DNA from: Rossellomorea sp. SC111
GTDB lineage: Bacteria; Bacillota; Bacilli; Bacillales; Bacillaceae_B
Direction: 5' to 3'
Assembly: GCF_024733565.1 (NCBI RefSeq)
Contig: NZ_JANIOC010000003.1
Span: 62,001-126,000, forward strand
DNA: 64,000 nucleotides
Shown: positions 16,715-24,875 of the stretch, piece by piece
Numbering within the stretch: the stretch's first letter is position 1
How the letters are laid out: each line of letters opens with the position of its first letter
Notes under the pieces: generated by a model
The model's input: the letters and a program-made list of their open reading frames with translations, nothing else
Database searches by the model: none
What the model was told of the DNA's origin: nothing
Translations under genes and position numbers: made by a program

Positions 16715-17301
16715 TACCTCACTACCCTTTTAAAAATTCTTTAGAAATGACGTGGATTGTTTCGAAAATCAAGCTAAGAAACAGTGACTTTCATTCTTAA
16801 AGTTGTGTGCATTCGTAAAGAATAGTTAGAAATTGAAACAGGTATCAATGCTAATAGTCCCCTACTACCTTTGATGTTTACCCTAGTTAAATACCTTTAC
16901 ACATAATTTCGAAAATTTCTTAAAAAAATTTCACTATTTTACTTTCTGTCGTCATGATCCTTCTGGGTACTCAAATATGCGTCACGGAAAAAGTATCGTT
17001 AGTTAGAGGAAAAACCACATAATTCATTAGGAGTATAATGTACATTCACTACTTATTCTTACAACAATATCTATAGAGGCATAGATATCGTTACCAAAAG
17101 GACCGCTACAAAAGTCCCCTTAGTATAAATAGTATTTTGTTTACTTCTTTTCACACTAGTTCTATTTTACTTATACAAACGTGTGTTGTCTATTATGAAT
17201 ATGTTACTAATTAAACTAATTATAGACATTTTCTTTTACTTGAGTACTCAGCAGGGTCATGAAAGATGTGGAGGCTGCTGTCAGCCTCCACTTTTTTCAT
17301 A
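16715..17301. other. 587-bp AT-rich intergenic region
   Basis: It carries the XRE promoter area and the hairpin at 17269-17293. A 12-codon frame after TTAGGAGTATA (ATG 17039) has a ribosome site but no recognisable product. No larger gene was found. Confidence 0.5.
17269..17297. terminator. Hairpin at the 3' side of yutF
   Basis: 9-bp stem GTGGAGGCT/AGCCTCCAC. The T run lies on the plus side, so termination of yutF read-through on the minus strand is less certain. Confidence 0.55.
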
Positions 17302-18066
17302 CTATATATCCCATTGATCCAATGTTTCAATTGTATAGGTAGGTTGAATATCCTTTTGAGTCAATGCCTCTTTTGTTGTAACTCCTGTATGAACAAGCAG
17401 CGTATCGAGTCCTGCATTTATTCCAGCCAGGATATCTGTGTCATAGTTATCCCCAACCATCAGGGTTTCTTCCTTCGGGACTCCCAACACAGACAATGCC
17501 TGTTCCATAATAATGGACTCCGGCTTTCCGATAAAGATCGGTTCGGTCTGGGTAGAGACAGTCACGACAGACGTCAGGGAACCATTTCCCGGAAGCAATC
17601 CTCTTTCAGTGGGAATCGCGATATCTCCATTAGTCGAAATAAATGTTGCCCCGTTTCTCACACCTAGGCAAGCAAGGGATAATTTCTCGTAATTGATCTC
17701 CCGGTCGATCCCCACTACAACGAAATCCGGTTTATCATTCCGCAGTGTAATGCCGTTCTCTTCAAGCGCTGAGCGTATTCCTTCCTCACCGATGACATAA
17801 GCCGTTCCTTCAGGCTTTTCCTTCGCCATATACTGTGCCGTCGCCATGGAAGTCGTAAATACCTGTTCCTTTGTTGCGGGTATATCAAAGGAACGCAATT
17901 TTTCCGCCACCTGTTCCGGTCTCCTTGAAGAGTTATTCGTCACGAACAGATAAGGTAAGCCCTTATCCTGCAGCCGTTTCACAAAATCCCCCGCTTCTTC
18001 GATCTTCTCCTTCCCTTTATACATCGTTCCGTCAAGATCAATTAAATACCCTTTATATTCTTTCAT
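17302..18066 (-). CDS. yutF: HAD-family phosphatase YutF (NagD-like)
   Basis: 254 residues of HAD subfamily IIA. Motif I DLDGTMYKG provides the aspartate nucleophile and the general acid. Motif II is TNNSS, the C2 cap contains STNGDIAIPTERGLLPGNG, and the late motifs are GKPES and VGDNYDTDI. It hydrolyses small sugar or nucleotide phosphates; the natural substrate is unsettled. Start is ATG 18066, 6 nt after GGAGG; the adjacent ATG 18069 is too close. It sits between the XRE region and yutE as in B. subtilis. Confidence 0.92.
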   Translation of the reverse strand: MKEYKGYLIDLDGTMYKGKEKIEEAGDFVKRLQDKGLPYLFVTNNSSRRPEQVAEKLRSFDIPATKEQVFTTSMATAQYMAKEKPEGTAYVIGEEGIRSALEENGITLRNDKPDFVVVGIDREINYEKLSLACLGVRNGATFISTNGDIAIPTERGLLPGNGSLTSVVTVSTQTEPIFIGKPESIIMEQALSVLGVPKEETLMVGDNYDTDILAGINAGLDTLLVHTGVTTKEALTQKDIQPTYTIETLDQWDI

Positions 18067-18152
18067 CATCTACCTCCAAATGTTGTGGTTAGTATGTCCA
18101 ATATTTCTAATTGCTTCGCTATAAAGTCTACTGAAGTACGTTGCTCTCTAAA

Positions 18153-18192
18153 GAAAATAAGACAGCGCATCCTCTTTTAGGAAAGCGCTGTC
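18153..18192 (-). terminator. Terminator of yutE
   Basis: Stem GACAGCGC/GCGCTGTC (18161-18168 with 18185-18192), followed on the minus strand by TTATTTTC. Confidence 0.75.
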
Positions 18193-18200
18193 AAATACGT

Positions 18201-18638
18201 TTAGTTTTTAAATGCCGATACGGGGCCCAGTTCATTTTCAAGGTAGTTACGGACCTTTTGTGGGAATTGGTTCAGTGTTTGGAACACTTCTTCCAGGATG
18301 GTATGTAATTGCTTGTGATCAACGGTTGTATATGCCTGGACCAGTGGTTTACGTTGTTCGACGAGGCGTTTAAGGTCTTCGCTCATCTTATCTGTGATCA
18401 CTTTTTCATCCAGAAGAATATCAATGATATCCTCATAGCTCCCGGGGTCCCTCATGATGAATCCATCGATCATGCTGTTCCCTACGTCCAGGATGGATTC
18501 AATGATGACGTGGGCAACCCTTTCAAGGGCCAACTTTTCCAGTGTTGCGTTCCACTGTTCTTGACGACTAAATATGTTTAACTGCTGATCCATATAGGTC
18601 AATATTTCTTCAATCTTTTCCCTGTCTACGAAATACAT
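18201..18638 (-). CDS. yutE: YutE, DUF86/HepT-like protein
   Basis: 145 residues, all helical. DUF86 proteins include HepT toxins that pair with MNT nucleotidyltransferases. Here the middle reads ERVAHVIIESILDVGNSMIDG, typical of the family, but the RxxxxH/Y catalytic motif appears only as RKPLVQAY and no MNT partner is adjacent. It is therefore probably a chromosomal housekeeping relative, not a toxin. Start is ATG 18638 (MYFVDREK), 6 nt after GAGGTG. Synteny with B. subtilis yutE supports the name. Confidence 0.85.
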   Translation of the reverse strand: MYFVDREKIEEILTYMDQQLNIFSRQEQWNATLEKLALERVAHVIIESILDVGNSMIDGFIMRDPGSYEDIIDILLDEKVITDKMSEDLKRLVEQRKPLVQAYTTVDHKQLHTILEEVFQTLNQFPQKVRNYLENELGPVSAFKN

Positions 18639-18773
18639 GCTGCTCACCTCTCTCTTAACAATAACCTGACACCTTATTTTAACATAATTTCACCAGACCC
18701 ATACAGGTACATCCTGCAATTCCCGTCTCAGTCTGATATGATGAAATAAGCAGAAATAGAGGAGGACATCTTG

Positions 18774-19043
18774 ATGAGTGAACGTTTTTATTTATATGAC
18801 GATACAGAAAATACACGAACGCGATTCGTGAGTTTCATGGGGGAAAACCAGCGGTACGACCTGGCCATTACCCAAACGGAAAGGTATTACGGAAAATCAT
18901 TGGTTCTGGACCTACAGGGCAGTCGATTTGCCATCATGGGAAGAGATGACCTTGATGAACCCGGTTATGTTGAGAGCGTATTTAAATTGACCGGGGAAGA
19001 AGCAGATGAATTAAGGGACTTCTTAGGTGAGATCATCCTCTGA
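18774..19043 (+). CDS. DUF3055 small cytosolic protein
   Basis: 89 residues: MSERFYLYDDTENTRTRFVSF, then ITQTERYYGK, RFAIMGRDDLDEPGYVE and a terminal acidic helix EEADELRDFL. This pattern is the SAV0927/DUF3055 family of Bacillus and Staphylococcus, without known function. ATG 18774 lies 8 nt after GGAGG. It is likely co-transcribed with the next gene, 73 bp downstream. Confidence 0.82.
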   Translation: MSERFYLYDDTENTRTRFVSFMGENQRYDLAITQTERYYGKSLVLDLQGSRFAIMGRDDLDEPGYVESVFKLTGEEADELRDFLGEIIL

Positions 19044-19116
19044 TCCAAATGGCCCCTCGAGAGAATGAACTCCGCCTCCCGCTCACATACTAAAGGTATG
19101 AAAGGTGGGAGATAAA

Positions 19117-19425
19117 ATGAGCAAAGACCGGAAATCCTATGACAAAGAAGAAGAAGTATACAGTGACTTCTCTAATGTAGAAACATACCGTAATTTCCTC
19201 GTCCCCGAAACACTTCCGGAAGGCCCATATGGAGCTCCCAGAGGGAAGCACACCCCTGTTGAAAACAAGAGTACTCCATGGGAAGAAGGACAACGGTATT
19301 ATAGTGCCTTCAACTACGAGAATAAATCCCTGCATCAGGATATACCTCGTCAGGAACCCGGATCACATCCTGTTCATGCCGACCCGGATGTGAATGAAGA
19401 ACCGCCGTATACTGAAAACAAGTAA
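19117..19425 (+). CDS. DUF3905 hydrophilic protein
   Basis: 102 residues, rich in charged residues and proline: NFLVPETLPEGPYGAPRG, TPWEEGQRYYSAFNYENK, then a disordered tail HPVHADPDVNEEPPYT. It fits the DUF3905 family of spore formers. No fold or activity is visible; a spore-associated role is only a guess. ATG 19117 follows GGTGGGAG by 5 nt, and a strong terminator ends the unit. Confidence 0.75.
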   Translation: MSKDRKSYDKEEEVYSDFSNVETYRNFLVPETLPEGPYGAPRGKHTPVENKSTPWEEGQRYYSAFNYENKSLHQDIPRQEPGSHPVHADPDVNEEPPYTENK

Positions 19426-19429
19426 AAGA

Positions 19430-19463
19430 AAGGAACAAACGACCATCGTCGTTTGTTCCTTTT
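19430..19463. terminator. Shared terminator of the DUF3905 gene and yutD
   Basis: Perfect 14-bp stem AAGGAACAAACGAC/GTCGTTTGTTCCTT with a CATC loop; convergent genes. Confidence 0.88.
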
Positions 19464-19468
19464 CATGA

Positions 19469-19744
19469 TTATTTATTGACTTTCTTCACGAGAAAATAAG
19501 CGCACCCAAAATTGCAGTATTCATATAAGTAATCCTTATGGGTACTCACCTTCGTGTCAAAAGAAGCCTTCTGATTGTGATCATCGAAGAATCCTTTCAA
19601 TCGGAGCTGTCCGTATCCCCAGTCACCAAGAATAAAATCATATTTACTTAAGATATCGCTATATCTCTCCTTGAAAGCTTCCTCGTTGAATCCGTCCCTG
19701 AATTCCTCGACGATTTCGTAGCACGTGTTCTGCACACAAATCAA
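19469..19744 (-). CDS. yutD: YutD (DUF1027) protein
   Basis: 91 residues. GFNEEAFKERYSDILSKYDFILGDWGYGQLRLKGFFDD followed by DYLYEYCNFGCAYF is the conserved YutD pattern. Two cysteines, YCNFGCAYF, close the protein and may bind metal (inference). Function is unknown. Start is TTG 19744 (MICVQNTCYE), 6 nt after GGGTGG. The gene stands alone between a terminator and the divergent yutC. Confidence 0.85.
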   Translation of the reverse strand: MICVQNTCYEIVEEFRDGFNEEAFKERYSDILSKYDFILGDWGYGQLRLKGFFDDHNQKASFDTKVSTHKDYLYEYCNFGCAYFLVKKVNK

Positions 19745-19856
19745 CTCTGTCCACCCACTTTCGTTTCCTTATTTTAAATTATAACGGATTGTCCATTAAT
19801 TACTATGAAAAATTACCATAAGAGATGGTCACCCTACTAAATAGGGGGTGTTTAAG

Positions 19857-20579
19857 TTGAATAAATTACTTTTAGGTACAACGGTCCTCGGCATCACATT
19901 AATCGGGACAGCCTGTAACGGCATCGACACTGCCAATGAGGAAATGTTCCACGACAACGGGAATACCATTAACGTAAGTGACAGGGAAGACCTGTATAAC
20001 GAAAATGGCTGGACCAAAAAAGGGGCCCACCGCGGGGAAGACTTTGGTTATGTCCGCCAGCAGAAGAGCCCTACCGGTGGTCAAAACATTTCCACGAAGG
20101 ATATGTACAGTATCAATCGCGAGCAGGTAGCCGACAGCATCAGCAAAATGGGCGTCGCCCTTCCTGACGTGAAAGATTGCTCGACCCTCGTGACGGACGA
20201 AGAAGTTCTGGTCTCTTATGTGACCGACAAAAAAGATAAACAAGGACGCTTCGAAGTAGCCGACCAGGTAAAGAAAACAGCTATGTCGGTCATTCCGCGC
20301 TGGTACCATGTCTATGTGACAGATGACAAAGCGTTAATGCGAAATGTTGAAAACCTGGCCCAAATGGATAGTGACAGCAAAAACGCGAATACAGCCATTG
20401 ACGATACCATCAACTTGATGCTTAAAGACTCTCCACAAGGTAGAAATGTCGACTCAGGTGAAAACGCCAACGGTGAAATGACATCTGATCAATACGAAAT
20501 GCGTGATGATGATACCCATAAAATCAATATGGATCGTCAGAAACGGAATGACTATACTGATAATAATATGATGGACTAA
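19857..20579 (+). CDS. yutC: YutC, YhcN/YlaJ-family lipoprotein
   Basis: 240 residues. An N-terminal signal ending LIGTAC gives the lipobox cysteine near residue 20, so it is a membrane-anchored lipoprotein. The rest contains REQVADSISKMGVALPDVKDCSTLVTDEEVLVSYV and a hydrophilic C-terminus, as in the YhcN/YlaJ family found in spores and forespore membranes. Start is TTG 19857, 6 nt after GGGGGTG. Likely a role at the spore inner membrane (family inference). Confidence 0.85.
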   Translation: MNKLLLGTTVLGITLIGTACNGIDTANEEMFHDNGNTINVSDREDLYNENGWTKKGAHRGEDFGYVRQQKSPTGGQNISTKDMYSINREQVADSISKMGVALPDVKDCSTLVTDEEVLVSYVTDKKDKQGRFEVADQVKKTAMSVIPRWYHVYVTDDKALMRNVENLAQMDSDSKNANTAIDDTINLMLKDSPQGRNVDSGENANGEMTSDQYEMRDDDTHKINMDRQKRNDYTDNNMMD

Positions 20580-20581
20580 AG

Positions 20582-20706
20582 AAAAGCGCAGGCGGCTCGT
20601 TCAGCCCCGACAAGCATAAGACGAATCAACCGGAAAGGCGTTCTTTGCCTTTTTGGTTGATTTGACTTATGACCTCGAGCCTCTAGCCCGCCGGAGCTGG
20701 ACATCT
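20582..20706 (-). repeat. Family B hairpin repeat, solitary copy
   Basis: It starts GAAAAGCGCAGGCGGCTCG..CAGCCCCGACAAGCATAAG and ends CTTATGACCTCGAG..CTAG..CCGGAGCTGGACA. The inner helix AATCAACC..GAAAGGC / GCCTTT..GGTTGATT differs in sequence from the other copies but keeps the pairing. Confidence 0.85.
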
Positions 20707-20721
20707 CGAAAAACTTCATCT

Positions 20722-20770
20722 ACAAAAAGGACTGACTGTCAGAGAGCTTCTCCTTCAGGTCAGTCCTTTT
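20722..20770 (-). terminator. Terminator of lipA
   Basis: Stem AAAGGACTGAC/GTCAGTCCTTT around a 22-nt loop, with T-rich tails both ways; also in position to stop yutC transcripts. Confidence 0.8.
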
Positions 20771-20781
20771 GTATTTCTGAA

Positions 20782-21699
20782 TTATGCGTTCTGTACTTCC
20801 TGCTCACCCTTAGCTTGTCGGGCTTTCGCTGCTGCGTTCACTTGCTCATCGGCATGGTAAGAAGAGCGAACGAGCGGGCCGGCTTCACAGTGGCTGAAGC
20901 CTTTTTCCATTGCCGCTTCACGAAGTTCGGCAAATTCATCAGGATGATAGTATTTTTGAACCTTCAAGTGCTTCTTCGATGGTTGCAGGTATTGACCTAA
21001 TGTCACGATGTCTACATGATTGGCACGTAAATCATCCATCGTTTCAAGAATTTCTTCCTTCGTTTCCCCGAGACCGACCATAATGCTTGATTTCGTAGGG
21101 ATGTCCGGATTCAATTCTTTCGCACGGCGCAGGAATTCCAATGTACGATCGTAAGTCGCACGGGCTCGAACTCTTGGAGTCAGACGGCGAACCGTTTCGA
21201 CATTGTAATTCATGATATCAGGTTTAGCATCCATCAATGTCTTGATATTATCGAATATCCCACCCATATCAGAAGGCAGTACTTCGATGGATGTAAACGG
21301 GCTCTTACGACGGATAGCGCGGACGGTTTCAGCAAAGACTTTTGAACCGCCGTCTTTCAGGTCATCACGGGCAACCGCTGTAATGACGACGTGCTTTAAG
21401 TTCATTAATTGTACGGAATCCGCAACGCGTTCAGGCTCTTGCAAGTCCAATTCAGTCGGTAGACCTGTTTTAACGGCACAGAAACGGCAGGCACGTGTAC
21501 AAATGTCACCCAGGATCATGAACGTTGCCGTACGTCTCGTTCCCCAGCACTCATGAATATTAGGACAACGAGCCTCTTCACAAACTGTATGAAGATTGTT
21601 TTCCCGCATCATTTTTTTCAGACCCATATAATTATCGTTCGTATTCAGCTTAATCTTAAGCCAATCCGGTTTACGAATGTGTTCATCTTTCTTACTCAT
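20782..21699 (-). CDS. lipA: Lipoyl synthase
   Basis: A radical-SAM enzyme that inserts two sulfurs into octanoyl groups (EC 2.8.1.8) for GcvH and 2-oxoacid dehydrogenases. It is 305 residues long. The auxiliary-cluster ligands are in [12 protein letters not shown], and the radical-SAM CxxxCxxC is CTRACRFC near residues 68-75. RSSYHADEQ near the C-terminus contains the RSSY motif. Start ATG 21699 gives [11 protein letters not shown]; a GTG-rich extension upstream has no support. Nearby cluster-delivery genes yutI, yutM and suf, and the substrate gene gcvH, are in this window. Confidence 0.96.
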   Translation of the reverse strand: MSKKDEHIRKPDWLKIKLNTNDNYMGLKKMMRENNLHTVCEEARCPNIHECWGTRRTATFMILGDICTRACRFCAVKTGLPTELDLQEPERVADSVQLMNLKHVVITAVARDDLKDGGSKVFAETVRAIRRKSPFTSIEVLPSDMGGIFDNIKTLMDAKPDIMNYNVETVRRLTPRVRARATYDRTLEFLRRAKELNPDIPTKSSIMVGLGETKEEILETMDDLRANHVDIVTLGQYLQPSKKHLKVQKYYHPDEFAELREAAMEKGFSHCEAGPLVRSSYHADEQVNAAAKARQAKGEQEVQNA

Positions 21700-21924
21700 A
21701 CCCCTCATCTCCAATCCTAAATAATTCTGACTTAGGCAAAGAGTGAAACGTTGTCTCGTTCATCCTATGTAAAAAAAGCCATCATCAATATACTTCTTTT
21801 GTCACTTTATCATACTAAAAAAGTGAAAACAAGCATGTGATGCCCTATTACCATTTATTGATGATTATGAATCCCCCGGAACGATACAAACTACTAATAG
21901 GCCCCTAAAAATGGAGGGATGATT

Positions 21925-22920
21925 TTGTACAAACGATTGATCTTTTGCATCGTTTTCTTCTTAGCGATCAGTCCGTGTCAGGGCTTTGCAGCAGAAAAGC
22001 TTACGGACGAACAGATTTACACGAAACGAATGGAATTATTTCAAAAGAGCGAGGCATTGACGCATATCCCCTGGTACTACCTGGCTGCCATTGATCAGTA
22101 TGAACGCAGTCTCCGGTTCGTCCGTAAAGACAGGGATAAACCATCCTCTTTCATCTCGATTTATATGGAGCCAGAAAAGTGGGTCGGTCCTTTGAACCCC
22201 CACCCCGAAGATGACAATCCTGAAACGATCGCTCTTTTCAATGGAGCCGGTCGGGACGGGGATCATGACGGTAAAGCAAGCCTGAAAAGTGATGAAGATA
22301 TTCTTGCCGCATTAACCGACTTTATACTCCGTTACGGCATTGATCACGACAACTTCAAGCTTGCCCTCTGGGATTATTACAAACGGGATAAAACCGTCAG
22401 TATCATTATGGGAAATGCCAAAATATATAAACAGTACGGAACGATTCATCTCAATCAAAAAGCCTTTCCACTCCCCCTGAGATTCAACTATAGTTACCGA
22501 AACACTTGGGGAGATGCCCGGGGATGGGGCGGAAGACGGATCCATGAAGGGACGGACCTATTTGCTGATTATGGGGTTCCTGTCAGGGCGACCTCATATG
22601 GAATCATCGAAATGAAAGGCTGGAATCGTTATGGAGGCTGGCGTATCGGAATACGTGACATTAATAATACGTATCATTACTACGCCCATTTGAGTGGTTT
22701 CGCCAAAGATCTTCATGTCGGACAAGTGGTTGAGCCAGGAATGGTGATCGGTGGAGTCGGAAGCTCAGGATATGGACCTCCGGGAACGTCAGGAAAATTC
22801 CCTCCGCACTTACATTATGGAATGTATAAGGATAATGGTCTGACGGAATGGTCTTTCGATCCCTATCCCCACTTAAGAATGTGGGAACGCCAGGACAGGA
22901 TCAAAAGCAGGAAACACTAA
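21925..22920 (+). CDS. lytH: LytH-like M23 metallopeptidase of spore cortex maturation
   Basis: 331 residues. B. subtilis LytH (YunA) is an L-alanine-D-glutamate endopeptidase, made late in the mother cell, that leaves single alanine side chains in cortex peptidoglycan. The signal segment LIFCIVFFLAISPCQGFA gives export. The C-terminal M23 domain shows HEGTDLF (HxxxD zinc ligands) and HLHYG (HxH). An N-terminal helical region (residues 25-170) is of family type. Start is TTG 21925 placed 6-7 nt after GGAGG; ATG 21919 abuts the site. It is divergent from lipA. Confidence 0.9.
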   Translation: MYKRLIFCIVFFLAISPCQGFAAEKLTDEQIYTKRMELFQKSEALTHIPWYYLAAIDQYERSLRFVRKDRDKPSSFISIYMEPEKWVGPLNPHPEDDNPETIALFNGAGRDGDHDGKASLKSDEDILAALTDFILRYGIDHDNFKLALWDYYKRDKTVSIIMGNAKIYKQYGTIHLNQKAFPLPLRFNYSYRNTWGDARGWGGRRIHEGTDLFADYGVPVRATSYGIIEMKGWNRYGGWRIGIRDINNTYHYYAHLSGFAKDLHVGQVVEPGMVIGGVGSSGYGPPGTSGKFPPHLHYGMYKDNGLTEWSFDPYPHLRMWERQDRIKSRKH

Positions 22921-22957
22921 AAAGCAGACAATGGAGATTCCATCGTCTGCTTCTTTT
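22921..22957. terminator. Terminator between lytH and the NSS small subunit
   Basis: Stem AAGCAGAC-ATGGA / TCCAT-GTCTGCTT with one mismatch and a T-rich tail; convergent genes. Confidence 0.8.
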
Positions 22958-22958
22958 C

Positions 22959-23066
22959 TTATACCTGTTTTTTTGATTTGGAAACAGCGTTCATGATACT
23001 AGCTGCTAATCCACCCCAGATGATGACCATTCCTACAACCATCATAGCAATCGCGCTACCAGTCAT
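22959..23066 (-). CDS. Small subunit of methionine/alanine-type NSS transporter (MetS-like)
   Basis: 35 residues. One hydrophobic helix, residues 4-23 (SAIAMMVVGMVIIWGGLAAS), is followed by MNAVSKSKKQV, a short basic tail. This is the pattern of the tiny partner protein that MetP-type NSS carriers need in Corynebacterium. Its ribosome site GGAGG lies inside the last codons of the large-subunit gene, with one base between that TAA and this ATG, so translation is coupled. Confidence 0.85.
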   Translation of the reverse strand: MTGSAIAMMVVGMVIIWGGLAASIMNAVSKSKKQV

Positions 23067-23067
23067 G

Positions 23068-24594
23068 TTAGCTTACCTCCTTATAACTATCAGCTTCTGT
23101 CTTGGCATGCCAGCGTTTAAATCCGAAGGCAACCCCTACAATGATGGCAAAGGCTGCTACGAACCATCCGCTATAGAGAATGAAGGTATCTGAATACCCT
23201 TCGTAGTTTCCTGTTTCCGTGTCAAATTCTTTTAACAAATTCATTTTGAATAGACCGAACATCATCCATCCAAGGACAATCGGAGTGATGACGCCAAGAC
23301 ATACTTTCCACCAGGCACCAAGTTGGATATCGGAAATTCCATTCGCATGGGATTGGAATGCTCCCAATTTACGAAGGAACCAGGCGATCACGACTACTTC
23401 CACTAACCCGACAAACGCCACTCCGAATTGGTTGATGAAGTAATCCGCTACATCAAGGAACAGCAGTCCGCCCTGTGTGGCAAAAAGAATGGAGATAACG
23501 GCTGAAAGTCCGCCACCGAATAGGACGGCTTTATTGCGGGAAATCCCGAATTTTTCAGAAACAGCGGCTACATATGTTTCCGAGATGGAAATTAATGATG
23601 ACAATCCGGCAAGGACGAGTGAAGCAAAGAATAGGAAACCAAAGACTTCGTTGAACGCCGGAAATTCGTTAATGATCTGCGGGAAGACAACAAACGCCAG
23701 ACCCACACCGCCACTTACTACATCCTGCACTGCCACACCTTGTGATTGTGCCATGAAACCAAGTGCAGCAAATACTCCGATACCTGCCAATAACTCGAAG
23801 CCTGAGTTACTGAACCCTGTAATGAACGCGTTGTTCGTAATATCCGATTTCTTTGGCAAATAACTTGAATACGTAATCATGATGGCAAAGGCAATGGATA
23901 AGCTGAAGAAAATCTGTCCATATGCCGCCACCCACACGCCAGGATCGGCAATTTTACTGAAGTCCGGCTTGAAGAACGCATCCAGACCATCCATCGCTCC
24001 AGGTAATGTTAAAGCGCGAATAACAATAATTAAGAATAAGATAACAAGTGCTGGAATAAAGATTTTATTCGCTACTTCGATTCCTTTCTTTACACCCTTG
24101 AAAAGAATACCAAGCGTGACTGCCCATACGATGACTAGAGGGATGAATACCCCGGGGACCACGCTTCCCGTCTGGCCTGCGTCCACTGAAAGCTTTAAAT
24201 AATCACTGAAAAGGAATGATTCCGTATCTTTCCCCCAGCCTAAATTGAAAGAAAATACGCTGTACGACATCGCCCATGCGATAATGACGGCATAATAGGT
24301 GGAAATGACGAAGGCAATTAAAACCTGCCACCAGCCAAGCCATTCTGTTTTCTTATTAAGACGGTAATAAGATAACGGTGCTGAACCACGGAACTTATGA
24401 CCAATTGTAAATTCAAGTACTAATAATGGAATACCTGCTGTTAGAAGAGCGAATAAATAAGGAATAAAGAATGCTCCCCCACCATTTTCATACGCTACTG
24501 CCGGAAAACGCCAAATGTTCCCTAATCCGATTGCTGAACCGACAGCTGCAAGAATAAATCCTGCCCGTGTACCAAACTGTGCACGATTCTCCAT
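23068..24594 (-). CDS. Sodium-dependent neurotransmitter-symporter-family amino-acid transporter (MetP-like large subunit)
   Basis: 508 residues, about 12 membrane segments. TM1 reads FGTRAGFILAAVGSAIGLGNIWRFP, the LeuT-fold unwound helix that binds sodium and substrate, followed by ENGGGAFFIPYL. FFSLSIAFAIMITYSSY is TM6. It imports an amino acid with Na+; coupling to a small MetS-like subunit suggests methionine or alanine (inference by family). A consensus sigma-A promoter lies ~85 bp upstream, and GGGGGGAA precedes the ATG. Confidence 0.9.
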   Translation of the reverse strand: MENRAQFGTRAGFILAAVGSAIGLGNIWRFPAVAYENGGGAFFIPYLFALLTAGIPLLVLEFTIGHKFRGSAPLSYYRLNKKTEWLGWWQVLIAFVISTYYAVIIAWAMSYSVFSFNLGWGKDTESFLFSDYLKLSVDAGQTGSVVPGVFIPLVIVWAVTLGILFKGVKKGIEVANKIFIPALVILFLIIVIRALTLPGAMDGLDAFFKPDFSKIADPGVWVAAYGQIFFSLSIAFAIMITYSSYLPKKSDITNNAFITGFSNSGFELLAGIGVFAALGFMAQSQGVAVQDVVSGGVGLAFVVFPQIINEFPAFNEVFGFLFFASLVLAGLSSLISISETYVAAVSEKFGISRNKAVLFGGGLSAVISILFATQGGLLFLDVADYFINQFGVAFVGLVEVVVIAWFLRKLGAFQSHANGISDIQLGAWWKVCLGVITPIVLGWMMFGLFKMNLLKEFDTETGNYEGYSDTFILYSGWFVAAFAIIVGVAFGFKRWHAKTEADSYKEVS

Positions 24595-24679
24595 GTTGTT
24601 CCCCCCTAGTTCTTTCCAACTACCTGCCTTGAGGTAATTGAAATTTTTATATTTTCAGATTATTTATAATCTAAAGTCA

Positions 24680-24708
24680 GTATAGCTAGTTCCAGGACAA
24701 TTGTCAAA
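24680..24708 (-). promoter_or_regulatory. Strong sigma-A promoter of the NSS transporter operon
   Basis: TTGACA-N17-TATACT on the minus strand. A near-palindrome AGATTTATTTATAATCT (24657-24673) lies just downstream of the -10 and could bind a repressor. Confidence 0.82.
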
Positions 24709-24835
24709 GCTTTATTTTAGTGTTTTATTGAGAAATTAACCAAATTTCTACAGTACTATTTCACAATAAGAATTTTGTCGGATTTTGGAGAATGGGTGGC
24801 GATGGAATCATGCGGGGAAATCGGCTTGATTACAT

Positions 24836-24872
24836 AAAAAAACCAGAAGCTGTGTAGGCTTCTGGTTTTTTT
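24836..24872 (-). terminator. Terminator of the lysine-riboswitch transporter gene
   Basis: Stem ACCAGAAGC/GCTTCTGGT with T runs on both sides. Confidence 0.85.
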
Positions 24873-24875
24873 GAA

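Noticed and set aside
18201-18638. YutE as a HepT toxin of a HepT-MNT toxin-antitoxin pair
   Set aside because: No MNT nucleotidyltransferase gene is adjacent, and the catalytic RxxxxH/Y motif is degenerate. The gene is part of a conserved syntenic core.
24595-24679. Riboswitch or T-box in the leader of the NSS transporter
   Set aside because: The 85-nt leader has no T-box, S-box or L-box landmarks and no terminator before the gene.
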